NCBI GenBank assembly: GCA_017886205.1
Contig: JAFNEO010000008.1
Location: 1 to 64,000, forward strand
DNA: 64,000 nt
Origin: Candidatus Aminicenantota bacterium
Lineage (GTDB): Bacteria; Acidobacteriota; Aminicenantia; Aminicenantales; UBA8522
Direction of reading: 5' to 3'
In this document: piece by piece, positions 41,328 through 49,307 of the stretch
Layout of the letters: the number at the start of each line of letters is the position of its first letter
Numbering within the stretch: position 1 is the stretch's first letter
Made by a program: the position numbers and the translations under genes
The notes under the pieces: generated by a model
Seen by the model: the letters and a program-made list of their open reading frames with translations, nothing else
Databases searched by the model: none
Told to the model about the DNA's origin: nothing

Positions 41328-42734
41328 TCATTTCCGTTCCACGACGGGCAGGCTGGCGGCGGCCACGGCCTGACCGACGCGACGGCTTTCCTCGTCGGGA
41401 AGATGGAGGGACAACCGCCCTGCCAAGTCGGGGAACTCCGCCTCCATGACTTCGCGGGCTTTCTCCAGGATGATCGGCCCGGCCTCCCCCGATGTCACCC
41501 GGCCGAGGATCAGGGCATGGCCGATGTCGTAGTAATCCGCATAATGGCCGATCCCATAGCCAAGGTAGCAGCCGATCGTCTCGAAGATGAGCCGGGCGCG
41601 TTCGTCGCCTCTATGGAGCAAATCCTGGACGGCCTTGAGCTTGTCCACGGCAGCCAGGTCTTCGGCCAGCTCGATCCCGGCCTTTCCGGCGAGACGGAAC
41701 ACGGCCTGCTGGGAGAAATACTGGACGCCGCAGCCGGCGTCTCCAGACCATTCGTCCACGGGCGCGGCCGGGTTCAGGTCGACCGGAGCAAAGGCCAGCT
41801 CGTTGAGCCAGCCGGTGATGTTGCCCTTGTCGTTGACGTATCCGCCCGCCTGGCTCGACCCCAGGGCGACCCCCAGGACGCGGTTGGCGTTGAGCGACAT
41901 GGACCCGGCCAAGGCCGTGACTTCGCCGTCGTTGACCACCTCGAACGGCACCTTCCACTCCTTACGCATCCGCAGGAACATCGGCTTGATTTTCTTCCGG
42001 AACTCGGCCCGCGGGATGCCACGAAAAAGGGAAGCGACCATGGCCCGGTTATCGAGGTAGATCCCGGCCGCGCTCCCGCCGATGGCGTCGACGCGGGGAA
42101 GATGGGAGGCAGCCTGGTGAAGCCCGGACATGACTTGGTGATAATGGTAGAGCGGGTTGCTCTGGTTGCGCGGGTCCCAGGGGACCTCCTCGCTGAAGAC
42201 GGTCTCGCCCTCGACGACGGCGCTGACCTTTCGATCGCTGGCCCCGAGGTCGAACCCGATCCGGCAGCCGTCGAGGTGCCTACCCAGGGGCCGCGTCTTC
42301 TCCAGGGCCGGAGGAACGGAGTCGGCGGCCGTCACCTCCACGGTGAACTTCTTGTCGTAGGCGGTGGACATCAGGTCGGCGTCGAACGCGCGCTCGCCTT
42401 GGCGCGAGTAAGCTTTCCGGACATATTCTCCGATGCCAGCGGGGCCACCGACAAACACCTTATGGCCGCCCCACATCCAGAGGAGCGACTTGACCAGGCG
42501 TTCGGCGTGGCGGAGGCCAGCCCCGAATAGCGAGTGTTCCGATGGGAACACTGTTGTCTGGTAGCGGGAGATCGAGCCGTCCGCCCTCTCCAGTCCGACA
42601 ACCAGGGGAACGCTCCGGCCGTCGGCCGCGGCCGCATCCCGGTAAGCCTTGTTCCAGAGCACGGCCGGGACGAGGTCGGGATGGAGCGGAGGGACGATCT
42701 TCGGCCTGACAGCCTCATCGATCACGGTCTTCAT
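41328..42734 (-). CDS. ROK-like sugar kinase/ASKHA protein with N-terminal extension
   Basis: 468 aa. The ASKHA phosphate-1 motif is GCRIGFDLGASDRKVSAVVEG at about residue 167, the phosphate-2 and hinge region VLGVALGSSQAGGYVN, and VPFEVVNDGEVTALAG is the ROK catalytic loop with the base Asp (normally N-D). The first 160 residues are extra compared with a normal ROK kinase of about 300 aa and contain no motif I know. The protein lacks the CxCGxxGCxE zinc motif of typical ROK kinases. GGAGAG precedes ATG 42734. Probably a sugar kinase of the adjacent deacetylase pathway. Confidence 0.7.
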   Translation of the reverse strand: MKTVIDEAVRPKIVPPLHPDLVPAVLWNKAYRDAAAADGRSVPLVVGLERADGSISRYQTTVFPSEHSLFGAGLRHAERLVKSLLWMWGGHKVFVGGPAGIGEYVRKAYSRQGERAFDADLMSTAYDKKFTVEVTAADSVPPALEKTRPLGRHLDGCRIGFDLGASDRKVSAVVEGETVFSEEVPWDPRNQSNPLYHYHQVMSGLHQAASHLPRVDAIGGSAAGIYLDNRAMVASLFRGIPRAEFRKKIKPMFLRMRKEWKVPFEVVNDGEVTALAGSMSLNANRVLGVALGSSQAGGYVNDKGNITGWLNELAFAPVDLNPAAPVDEWSGDAGCGVQYFSQQAVFRLAGKAGIELAEDLAAVDKLKAVQDLLHRGDERARLIFETIGCYLGYGIGHYADYYDIGHALILGRVTSGEAGPIILEKAREVMEAEFPDLAGRLSLHLPDEESRRVGQAVAAASLPVVERK

Positions 42735-42820
42735 AAACTCTCCATATTCTCTACGGATTCACTGTTTCAATAAGAAAGAGCTCCACGGGCTTGACCGCCT
42801 GAGCTCAGCAACAGATTATA

Positions 42821-43576
42821 TCAGAAAAGTATCTCGCAGGGCAGGCCGCGTTTGGCCGCTTCCCGCGCGATCCTCCTCGCCTGTTCGCGGAAAAAATGGT
42901 CGGTGGCCGACTCGGATAGGCCGAGCTTACGGTAGAGGCCGATAACCGTGTCCAGATAGTTCATCCGGTCGACCAGGACCTTGTCCACTCTGCCGGCGAG
43001 GGCGGAGATGAGCCCCTCCGGCCCTCCGGGAAGAAGGGGCCCGACAAAGGCGAATGTCCTGATTCCGCGAGAGTGGATTTTTTCAAGCGCGGCGATCCTC
43101 TCGCCGACCGGAGAGGCGCCGGGTTCGAACATTTGGGCGATCCTTTCGTCGTCCGTGGTCAGAGTCATGCCGACTTCGACTTCCTCGAACCGCTCGATGA
43201 TGTCCAGGTCGCGTAGGATCAGAGTCATCTTCGTCTGGATGTTGACCGGGAACCGGGCCTCGGCCAGGATGGTCAGGCACTGCCGCGTCAGCCGGTATTT
43301 CTCTTCGAGCGGCTGGTAGGGATCGCAGACCGAGGAGAGCCAGACCGTCCCTCTCTTCGCCCGGACGACCTGCTTGCGTAGGAGGTCGGGGGCGTTGACC
43401 TTGACATCGACGAACGCACCCCAGGGCTCGCTGTGTCCGGAATAGCGCCTCATGAATAGCCGGGCATAGCAGTAGCGGCAATTCACCTGACAGCCAGTGT
43501 AGGGGTTAAGACAGTAGTCATGGATCTTGGATTTGTTGAGGATGCTTTTGGCCTGGACCTCCCGGATGTTGATCAT
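42821..43576 (-). CDS. Radical SAM protein, SplB/Rv2578c-like
   Basis: 251 aa. The radical SAM cluster motif is YTGCQVNCRYCYARL (CxxxCxxC) near residue 32. Downstream are VWLSSVCDPYQPLEEKYRLTRQCL and IQTKMTLILRDLDIIERFEEVEVGMTLTTDD, typical of the COG1533 group related to spore photoproduct lyase. True SPL would need a conserved C-terminal Cys, which I do not see in the right context. Function unknown. It follows the URO-D-like gene by 14 bases. Confidence 0.85.
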   Translation of the reverse strand: MINIREVQAKSILNKSKIHDYCLNPYTGCQVNCRYCYARLFMRRYSGHSEPWGAFVDVKVNAPDLLRKQVVRAKRGTVWLSSVCDPYQPLEEKYRLTRQCLTILAEARFPVNIQTKMTLILRDLDIIERFEEVEVGMTLTTDDERIAQMFEPGASPVGERIAALEKIHSRGIRTFAFVGPLLPGGPEGLISALAGRVDKVLVDRMNYLDTVIGLYRKLGLSESATDHFFREQARRIAREAAKRGLPCEILF

Positions 43577-43590
43577 CGGCCGCGCCCCCG

Positions 43591-44724
43591 CTAGTATGTG
43601 CCGAACTCGTCGGCAACCTCGGCCAAGATTTGCACGTTTTCTCTGGGCGTGAACGGGGCGATCGAGCAGGCCGTGCTCAAGATGTATCCTCCACCCGGCT
43701 TACCGACTTCCAGCCTGAACTTGGCGTCCTGCCGTACTTTCTCGACCTTCGCGCTGAGGAGGACGTGGACGGGGTCGATGTTGCCTTTGATGAACGCCCG
43801 GTCGCCGACCCGGCGCTTGGCGTCCGCAAGCTCGACATTGCCGAGCGGCGGTGGGTCCAGGCATTCGATACCGAAGAAGCCGGCTTCGACCATCATCTCC
43901 AGCCGGTCATCAACCGCTCCGCAAGTGTGGATGTAGGCCGGAATGCCCTTCTCGCGCACGGCCCTGGCGATCCGCGTCTCATATGGCATGATGAAATCCC
44001 TGTAGGACTGCGGCGAGATGAAACCGGAGCCGGCATACGGGGACGACACTTTGACCGCGTCCACCCGGTGGGCGACCAGACCGCAAGCCAGCCGGACAAC
44101 CCCTTCCGTGTAGCGCTCGAGGACTTCCTTTGCCCGGTCCGGATCATCGAGCAAGCCGATCAGCGCCTGGGTGTGCCCGAAAAGGCGTAGGTAGTAGTCA
44201 AACGGCGACGTGACTTCGCCGTGGACCGAGTACTCGGCTCCAGCCTTAGCAACGATCAGGTCGATGCTGTCGAAGCGGTGCTCCGGATCGATGGGGAAGT
44301 CGAGCCCTTGGGAGACGGGGATAAAATCAACCTCTTCGGGGATGGACCTCGGGTCGAAATCACAGAGGGACGGGACGGCTCTCTCGACGGCTGCACAATG
44401 CCGCGGTAGATCGTCGGCAGGGAACACCGTCCTGTCTCCGTTCTTCCAATGAACGACCTCGCCGGCGGCCTCCTTTTCCACTCGGGCGATTCTCTTCTCC
44501 CAGTCGGGCAAATGTCCGTGGAGGCTGACCAGGATGCCGTCGAAGCGATAGGATTTTCTCAAGACCAGCAGCCCTTCGGCGAAGACTTCGACCGAGTTCC
44601 AGAAGGCCGCCGCAGAATGCCCGGTTTGGAGGAGCATGTGGCCGATGCCCATCTGGCACATCACGGGCACGCGGTCAGGTATGCCCGCGCCCATGGCCAG
44701 CCGCATTCTCTCTCTCGAGGTCAC
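43591..44724 (-). CDS. URO-D superfamily (MtaA/MtbA-like) corrinoid methyltransferase, copy 1
   Basis: TIM-barrel protein of the uroporphyrinogen decarboxylase superfamily: TSRERMRLAMGAGIPDRVPV at the start and GSGFISPQSYRDFIMPYETRI in the core. YIHTCGAVDDRLEMM supplies the HxCG zinc-binding motif of MtaA/MtbA-type methyltransferases, and STACSIAPFTPRENVQIL the third Cys ligand, so it is not HemE. The track start ATG 44796 contains a TTGACA -35 box; GTG 44724, 9 bases after the -10 box, is more likely, giving 377 aa and a leaderless mRNA. Methyl donor unknown. Operon with radical SAM, ROK and PIG-L genes. Confidence 0.8.
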   Translation of the reverse strand: MTSRERMRLAMGAGIPDRVPVMCQMGIGHMLLQTGHSAAAFWNSVEVFAEGLLVLRKSYRFDGILVSLHGHLPDWEKRIARVEKEAAGEVVHWKNGDRTVFPADDLPRHCAAVERAVPSLCDFDPRSIPEEVDFIPVSQGLDFPIDPEHRFDSIDLIVAKAGAEYSVHGEVTSPFDYYLRLFGHTQALIGLLDDPDRAKEVLERYTEGVVRLACGLVAHRVDAVKVSSPYAGSGFISPQSYRDFIMPYETRIARAVREKGIPAYIHTCGAVDDRLEMMVEAGFFGIECLDPPPLGNVELADAKRRVGDRAFIKGNIDPVHVLLSAKVEKVRQDAKFRLEVGKPGGGYILSTACSIAPFTPRENVQILAEVADEFGTY

Positions 44725-44733
44725 AGCTCTTTG

Positions 44734-44762
44734 AAAATATGCCCGCCGCTCACCATTGTCAA
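44734..44762 (-). promoter_or_regulatory. Promoter of the URO-D/radical SAM/ROK/PIG-L cluster
   Basis: Minus strand TTGACA (44762-44757), 17-base spacer, TATTTT (44739-44734), 9 bases before GTG 44724. Confidence 0.7.
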
Positions 44763-44818
44763 GAAAACCTGGGGATTCAGAGCTATCCGCCCTCATGAGG
44801 AAACAATTTCATCCACCA

Positions 44819-44838
44819 AATCACCCCAAAGGGTGATT
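44819..44838. promoter_or_regulatory. Palindrome upstream of the REC-TonB gene
   Basis: AATCACCC/GGGTGATT with a CAAA centre is a perfect 8-bp inverted repeat; the right arm runs into TTGACC (44837-44842), a possible -35 box, so it may be an operator. A second hairpin, TTTCGGC/GCCGAAA (44891-44912), lies in the presumed leader before ATG 44944. Confidence 0.45.
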
Positions 44839-44943
44839 GACCCCTCTTTTCCTCCCCTCCACAATGATGCCGTCAACCGCAAGGCATGCGTTTCGGCACG
44901 GTGAGGCCGAAATGGATAAAACAGAGCGGCTTTAGGAAGACCG

Positions 44944-46764
44944 ATGAAAGACAAAAAGATCTTGGTCGTGGATTTCGATGAGGAATCACTCATTGCCTTG
45001 TCCAACCTGGTTTTCGAGGAGGGATTCCAGGCCGTGACGGCCATGGACGGCCTCAGCGGCTACGAAAAGTTCAAGGCCGAGGACTTCGACCTGGTCATGA
45101 TCGAGCCGATGCTGCCCAAACTCCATGGTTTTGAGTTAATGAAGAGGATCAACCAGGATCCTATTAAAAAGACTCCGATCATCGTCGTGACCGGGATTTA
45201 CCGGGAGCCCTCCTGCAAGATGGAGGCTCTCACGGTCTACGGTGCCGCCGCCTATTTCACCAAGCCCTGGAACAAGGATGAACTCCGGTCCAAGATGCTC
45301 AACCTCCTGGTCAACGGCATGGAGGAAAAGGGAGTGAAGACGGAACCTCCGGCCAAGAAGCTTGATAGTCCTCCCCCGCCTCGGCTCAAGAGCTCGCTTC
45401 CCCCTCTCGCCGGTGAGTGGGACCATTTGAAACACCAGGCCGCCCCGCGAGAGCCCAAAGTGAGCAAGGGCCCCGTCGATATCGAGAGAGAGCTCCAGGC
45501 GGCAGTCTCCGGGCTGGCCGGGCCGGCTCGGAAAAAAGAATCCGTCAAGGATGTCTTCAAAGAGAAAAGAGAACTAAAAGGCGGCGTCGACGGGGACATC
45601 GAGGCCATGCTCAAGGGCGCCATCGGAGGGCTGGGCCTGGAAGATAAAAAGAAAAAGCCCGAGCCTGCGGTCCGACCGGCTCCTATCTTCAAGCCCGAGC
45701 CCAGGCTGGAAAAGTTAGAAAAGAAAGAGAAGATCCCCATCGCCAAGGAGATCAAAGAAAGGATCCCTCTCCAGGATAAGACAGGGAATAATATTCCCCA
45801 CTCCTCTGCGCGGGCGCCCATCTACGCCAAGAAAGAGCCGTTCGGCATCGACCAGACACTCATCGAGATCGACAAGATCCCCCTCGACATGGAAAAGGGC
45901 GCCCCGGAGCCGGAGAAGGCCGCGCCCGAAAAAAAGAAGGTTTTCTTCGACGAGTATGCCGCGCCGGCGAAGAAGAAACCGCCCCTGGCCCTGATCGGGG
46001 GCGTGGCAGCGGCCGTGCTGATCGTGGCCGGATCGACATTCATGGTCCTCAAGTCCAAGAAACCCAAAGAGGCGCCCCGCCAGATGGTTTCTTCCCTACA
46101 GCCTTCGCTGCCGAGCGAGTTCGCGCTCAGGCAGAACGAAATCCAGGCTTCCTCGGTGTCGAGGCAGGACGAGTCCAAGCCGGAGCCTAAGAAGCCGCCA
46201 TCTAAGCCCGCCGAACAGATGGATACGTCGGAAATCGTGAACCAGATCCAACCGGCCCTCCCGTCCGAGAATCAGCCGGTGGGTCTGAAGATACAACTCC
46301 CTTCGGAATCCGAGGCGACGACGCAGTCCACCGAACAAGCGACGCCCCCTAAGACAGAGACCTTGACCCCGACTGAGGCCCCTGCCCAAGCGCAGCCACA
46401 GTCTCAGGAGCCTTCGTCCGGCGAACCTGTTGTGGAAAAGTCCAAGCCCGGTGACCTAGTCCTTCTCGACAGAGTCTCAATCCCACCCACGCTCATAAAG
46501 AGGGTCGACCCGAAATATCCCCTGCAGGCATTTAATATGGGGATCAGCGGCACCTTGACCGTGAACGCTCTGATCAATGAAACCGGGGATGTCGTCCGCA
46601 CCGAGATACTCAAAGGGATCAAGGGCGGCTATGGGTTCGAGAAATCGGCCGAGACAGCCATCCGTCAATGGAAGTTCCGGCCCGCCGAGAAAGACGGTGT
46701 CCCGGTCCGGGTCTGGAAGCCGATTGACATCAATTTCAAAATGAGTCAAACGCCTAACCAATGA
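44944..46764 (+). CDS. Response-regulator receiver domain fused to TonB C-terminal domain
   Basis: 606 aa. Residues 1-120 form a receiver domain: KILVVDFDEES (acidic pair), LVMIEPMLPKLHGFELM, IIVVTGIYREPS (Thr) and AYFTKPWNKDE (Lys). The phosphoacceptor position is Glu54 instead of Asp, a possible phosphomimic. A charged, Pro/Lys-rich linker of about 220 residues follows, then one membrane helix at about 347-367 (LALIGGVAAAVLIVAGSTFMVL), a Gln/Pro/Ser-rich periplasmic spacer, and a complete TonB C-terminal domain from about 505 (SIPPTLIKRVDPKYPLQAFN, AETAIRQWKFRPAEKDGVPV). A cytoplasmic switch domain is thus joined to a periplasmic TonB domain. AGGAAG precedes the ATG. Next gene 46788 is 23 bases away. 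Confidence 0.88.
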   Translation: MKDKKILVVDFDEESLIALSNLVFEEGFQAVTAMDGLSGYEKFKAEDFDLVMIEPMLPKLHGFELMKRINQDPIKKTPIIVVTGIYREPSCKMEALTVYGAAAYFTKPWNKDELRSKMLNLLVNGMEEKGVKTEPPAKKLDSPPPPRLKSSLPPLAGEWDHLKHQAAPREPKVSKGPVDIERELQAAVSGLAGPARKKESVKDVFKEKRELKGGVDGDIEAMLKGAIGGLGLEDKKKKPEPAVRPAPIFKPEPRLEKLEKKEKIPIAKEIKERIPLQDKTGNNIPHSSARAPIYAKKEPFGIDQTLIEIDKIPLDMEKGAPEPEKAAPEKKKVFFDEYAAPAKKKPPLALIGGVAAAVLIVAGSTFMVLKSKKPKEAPRQMVSSLQPSLPSEFALRQNEIQASSVSRQDESKPEPKKPPSKPAEQMDTSEIVNQIQPALPSENQPVGLKIQLPSESEATTQSTEQATPPKTETLTPTEAPAQAQPQSQEPSSGEPVVEKSKPGDLVLLDRVSIPPTLIKRVDPKYPLQAFNMGISGTLTVNALINETGDVVRTEILKGIKGGYGFEKSAETAIRQWKFRPAEKDGVPVRVWKPIDINFKMSQTPNQ

Positions 46765-46787
46765 AATACCTTTAAAGGAGTGAAGGA

Positions 46788-47042
46788 ATGGCCCTCAGCA
46801 AGGAACAGGAAGACCTTTACAAGAAGACGATGCAGGAAGCCAAGCGGCAGCTCGAAGGGGTGGACGCGCTGATCGAGAAGGAACTCCAGAAAGTCAGAGA
46901 AAAACTGGCGGAGCTTCAGGATTCCAAGAAGTCCTTCCGGATGATCTACGAGGGAACGGCCAAGCTTCTGGGTATCGAGAGCGAGCTCGAGGACGAGGAC
47001 GAAAGCTCCGACGTCGCCTCTGCCGCCTCCACCAAGATGTAG
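46788..47042 (+). CDS. Small coiled-coil protein of unknown function
   Basis: 84 aa with a strong AAAGGAGTGAAGGA ribosome site. Almost entirely helical and charged (DLYKKTMQEAKRQLEGVDALIEKELQKVREKLAELQDSKKSF), with an acidic tail (SELEDEDESSDV). Probably co-transcribed with the REC-TonB gene. It may be a partner of that protein, but nothing shows this directly. Confidence 0.7.
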   Translation: MALSKEQEDLYKKTMQEAKRQLEGVDALIEKELQKVREKLAELQDSKKSFRMIYEGTAKLLGIESELEDEDESSDVASAASTKM

Positions 47043-47084
47043 GCCGGCTCCTTCCCTGCCCTCCCCCCGGAGTCCGGCACCGCC

Positions 47085-47231
47085 TCAAACCGGTTTTCGG
47101 GCGGGGAAAACCCCGCGGCTCACCTGCCGGACATCCTCCACCGAATAAAACGACAAGAACTTCTTCTCCCTCGAGACGAAGACGATCCACCCGTTTTTCC
47201 TAACGGTTTGAAGCCGATATAGGCGAAGCAT
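47085..47231 (-). CDS. Possible 48-aa protein, too short for the ORF track
   Basis: Minus-strand ORF starting ATG 47231 and ending TGA 47085, between two plus-strand genes. The product has a mixed, protein-like composition (MLRLYRLQTVRKNGWIVFV, then REKKFLSFYSVEDVRQVS). There is no ribosome site, and the start overlaps the AT-rich -10 box of the divergent 47247 gene, so it may be a remnant or chance. Confidence 0.25.
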   Translation of the reverse strand: MLRLYRLQTVRKNGWIVFVSREKKFLSFYSVEDVRQVSRGVFPARKPV

Positions 47232-47237
47232 TATAAT
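47208..47237 (+). promoter_or_regulatory. Promoter of the 47247 glycoside operon
   Basis: TTGAAG (47208-47213), 18-base spacer, TATAAT (47232-47237). ATG 47247 follows 9 bases after the -10 box, predicting a leaderless or almost leaderless mRNA. Confidence 0.65.
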
Positions 47238-47246
47238 GGTAATCCC

Positions 47247-49295
47247 ATGGAAGTCAAAGAGCACTTCTATGCCGACGATCCTCGCCGCGGCCCCGAGGAC
47301 GCCTGGACAACACTCCCGGGGGTGGACTATTTTTTTATCGGAAACGGGCTGATCCAGGCCGCGGTCCAGGTCTGCCCCGCAAACAGGGGGACGCCGGTCG
47401 GTCTCCTGATCATGGACCCGGAGCGTTTGGGGACCAAGTCACAGGCACTCTCGTTCGACCCTGTCTCCGGACTGGGTCCGACGATTCTCGAAGTTGAAGT
47501 CGGGGGATGGGTCCATTCCCCGAGGGCCGGCCGCGTCTGGGCGGCATGGGTGGAGAAGGAGGGGCTTCCGGCAGTCAAAGTCAAATGGCGGGACGGCGGG
47601 CTTTCCATCACCGAGACCTTTTATTGTCCTGATCCGGGAAAACCCCGATTGGCCCGCGCCATCACGGTCCGAAACCGCACAAAAGGCAGTCTACGGGTTA
47701 TCCTGCGGACGGGAGTTAGGGATTTAACGGCCGCGCGGCGCTCGGAGATTCCCGGAGGCAAGGAAAGGCCATTTTGTCTGGAATATCGTCTGGCCGGAAG
47801 GCTGGGCCGGCGGCGGGTCGAACTCGCCTGGTGTCCATTAACTAGAAGCTCCGCGGCCGCGCGCCACGTATGGGCCTTGGCCTCCCGATTCCGCTCGTCC
47901 TCTCCGCTGCTCGATCACTTCTATGCCGCCTCGCTCGTCCAGCTCCCGTCCAACATCGCCGCCTCGGGCAAGCTCGACGGCAGCATCTGGCAGTACAACC
48001 GCGAGTGGACCCGCGACCAGGCCATGGCCGCGATCGCCCTGACTCTCAGCGGCCGGTTCGAGTTGGCACGGACCATCCTCTTCCGCCTCTTCTCGCAGTT
48101 CGTCACCAGGGCCGGTGATGCCGTCGACTCGAGCCAACGCCGGCCGGCCGAGGAGTGCGAGCTCGACCAGAACGGGGCCCTCCTTTTCGCCCTGGAAACA
48201 TACACGCTATGGTCGCGAGACCACACCCTGTTGAAGAGATGCTGGCCAAAGGTCGCTGCCGCCGCCGAGTTCCCGTTGAAGACAAACTTTCGCCACTCTC
48301 CCTCCGGACTCCTGCATAACCGGCGCGAATTCTGGGAGCGGCACGCCGCCCACGGTATCGTGGACGGCATCGAACTCGCCCACCAGATCTGGGTCTCGAT
48401 GGGGCTGAGCGCGGCCTCCCGGATGGCCCTTTTCCTGAATAGAAAGGAAGAGTCCGATCACTGGGAGAAAGCGGCGGGAAAGCTCAAGAAGGCCATGCTC
48501 TCGGATGAGCGGTTCTCGCTTATCCATGACGGCGCATTTTTCAAGAGGCGAAATACGAACGGCGAGGTCGAGGAAGAGATCCATCCTCTCCCAGGCACCG
48601 GCTTGGCCGCCGCCGTTCCCCTCTTTTCCCCCGGCCGCCATCTCCTAAATCCCGACACCTCGACGGCGCTTCCGATAGCCTGGGAGTTCGTCCCTCCCCG
48701 CTGCCGGCTGGCTGCCAAGACGCTCCGTCGGATCGAAGAGCTCTGGAATCAGAGCTGGAGGGGCGGCGGGTACGGCCGTTATCATGTCACCTCCGAGCCC
48801 GACTCGCCGGGGCCGTGGCCATTCCCTTCGCTGTTTGTAGCCCGGGCTTATCTCGAAGCGGGCGATGACGCTCGCGTTTGGAGGGTACTCCGCTGGCTGG
48901 GAGGAGCGACGGGAGCAAGGGCGGGAAGCTGGTTCGAGTTCTACGGTCCCCGGCCGGTGCCTCCCTATCCCCAGGTTGGGATCGTTCCCTGGAATTGGGC
49001 GGAGACGATCATCCTTTTCATCCACCATCTCGCCGGCATCCGACCGGAGTGGAAGTCCCTCAGGGTAAGGCCGCGCCTTCTGGCTGGAGTGGACGGATAC
49101 GATGTCAATCTGCGAGTCAGGAACTGCCGGATCATCCTCCGGGTTAAACGGGCAGGGCGCGGCGTGAAACCAGGGTTCCTGGTGGACGGCAAATTCCTTC
49201 CCTACTCGGAGGATGGGCTGTTCCTGCCCTACCCCCGGAAAGACATCCGGATCACCGCTCGGCTCCCCCTTCGGCCAAAAAAGAGAGCACGCTAA
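47247..49295 (+). CDS. Glucoamylase-fold (six-hairpin) glycosidase
   Basis: 682 aa, no signal peptide. The N-terminal part (DYFFIGNGLIQAAVQV, GLLIMDPERLG, then a beta-sandwich) resembles the super-sandwich domain of GH94/GH15-like or amylo-1,6-glucosidase enzymes. The C-terminal (alpha/alpha)6 barrel begins at IWQYNREWTRDQAMAAIAL, the WxRD motif, and includes EECELDQNGALLFAL, HGIVDGIELAHQIWVS and GTGLAAAVPLF. Acidic residues in these motifs could be catalytic. Exact specificity unknown. The next gene, GH38, starts 12 bases after the stop, so the pair likely acts on a common oligosaccharide in the cytoplasm. Confidence 0.75.
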   Translation: MEVKEHFYADDPRRGPEDAWTTLPGVDYFFIGNGLIQAAVQVCPANRGTPVGLLIMDPERLGTKSQALSFDPVSGLGPTILEVEVGGWVHSPRAGRVWAAWVEKEGLPAVKVKWRDGGLSITETFYCPDPGKPRLARAITVRNRTKGSLRVILRTGVRDLTAARRSEIPGGKERPFCLEYRLAGRLGRRRVELAWCPLTRSSAAARHVWALASRFRSSSPLLDHFYAASLVQLPSNIAASGKLDGSIWQYNREWTRDQAMAAIALTLSGRFELARTILFRLFSQFVTRAGDAVDSSQRRPAEECELDQNGALLFALETYTLWSRDHTLLKRCWPKVAAAAEFPLKTNFRHSPSGLLHNRREFWERHAAHGIVDGIELAHQIWVSMGLSAASRMALFLNRKEESDHWEKAAGKLKKAMLSDERFSLIHDGAFFKRRNTNGEVEEEIHPLPGTGLAAAVPLFSPGRHLLNPDTSTALPIAWEFVPPRCRLAAKTLRRIEELWNQSWRGGGYGRYHVTSEPDSPGPWPFPSLFVARAYLEAGDDARVWRVLRWLGGATGARAGSWFEFYGPRPVPPYPQVGIVPWNWAETIILFIHHLAGIRPEWKSLRVRPRLLAGVDGYDVNLRVRNCRIILRVKRAGRGVKPGFLVDGKFLPYSEDGLFLPYPRKDIRITARLPLRPKKRAR

Positions 49296-49307
49296 GGAGA
49301 AAACCCG

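Noticed and set aside
43591-44796. HemE (uroporphyrinogen decarboxylase) annotation
   Set aside because: HxCG zinc motif and third Cys point to MtaA/MtbA-like methyltransferases; sugar-gene context also argues against heme synthesis.
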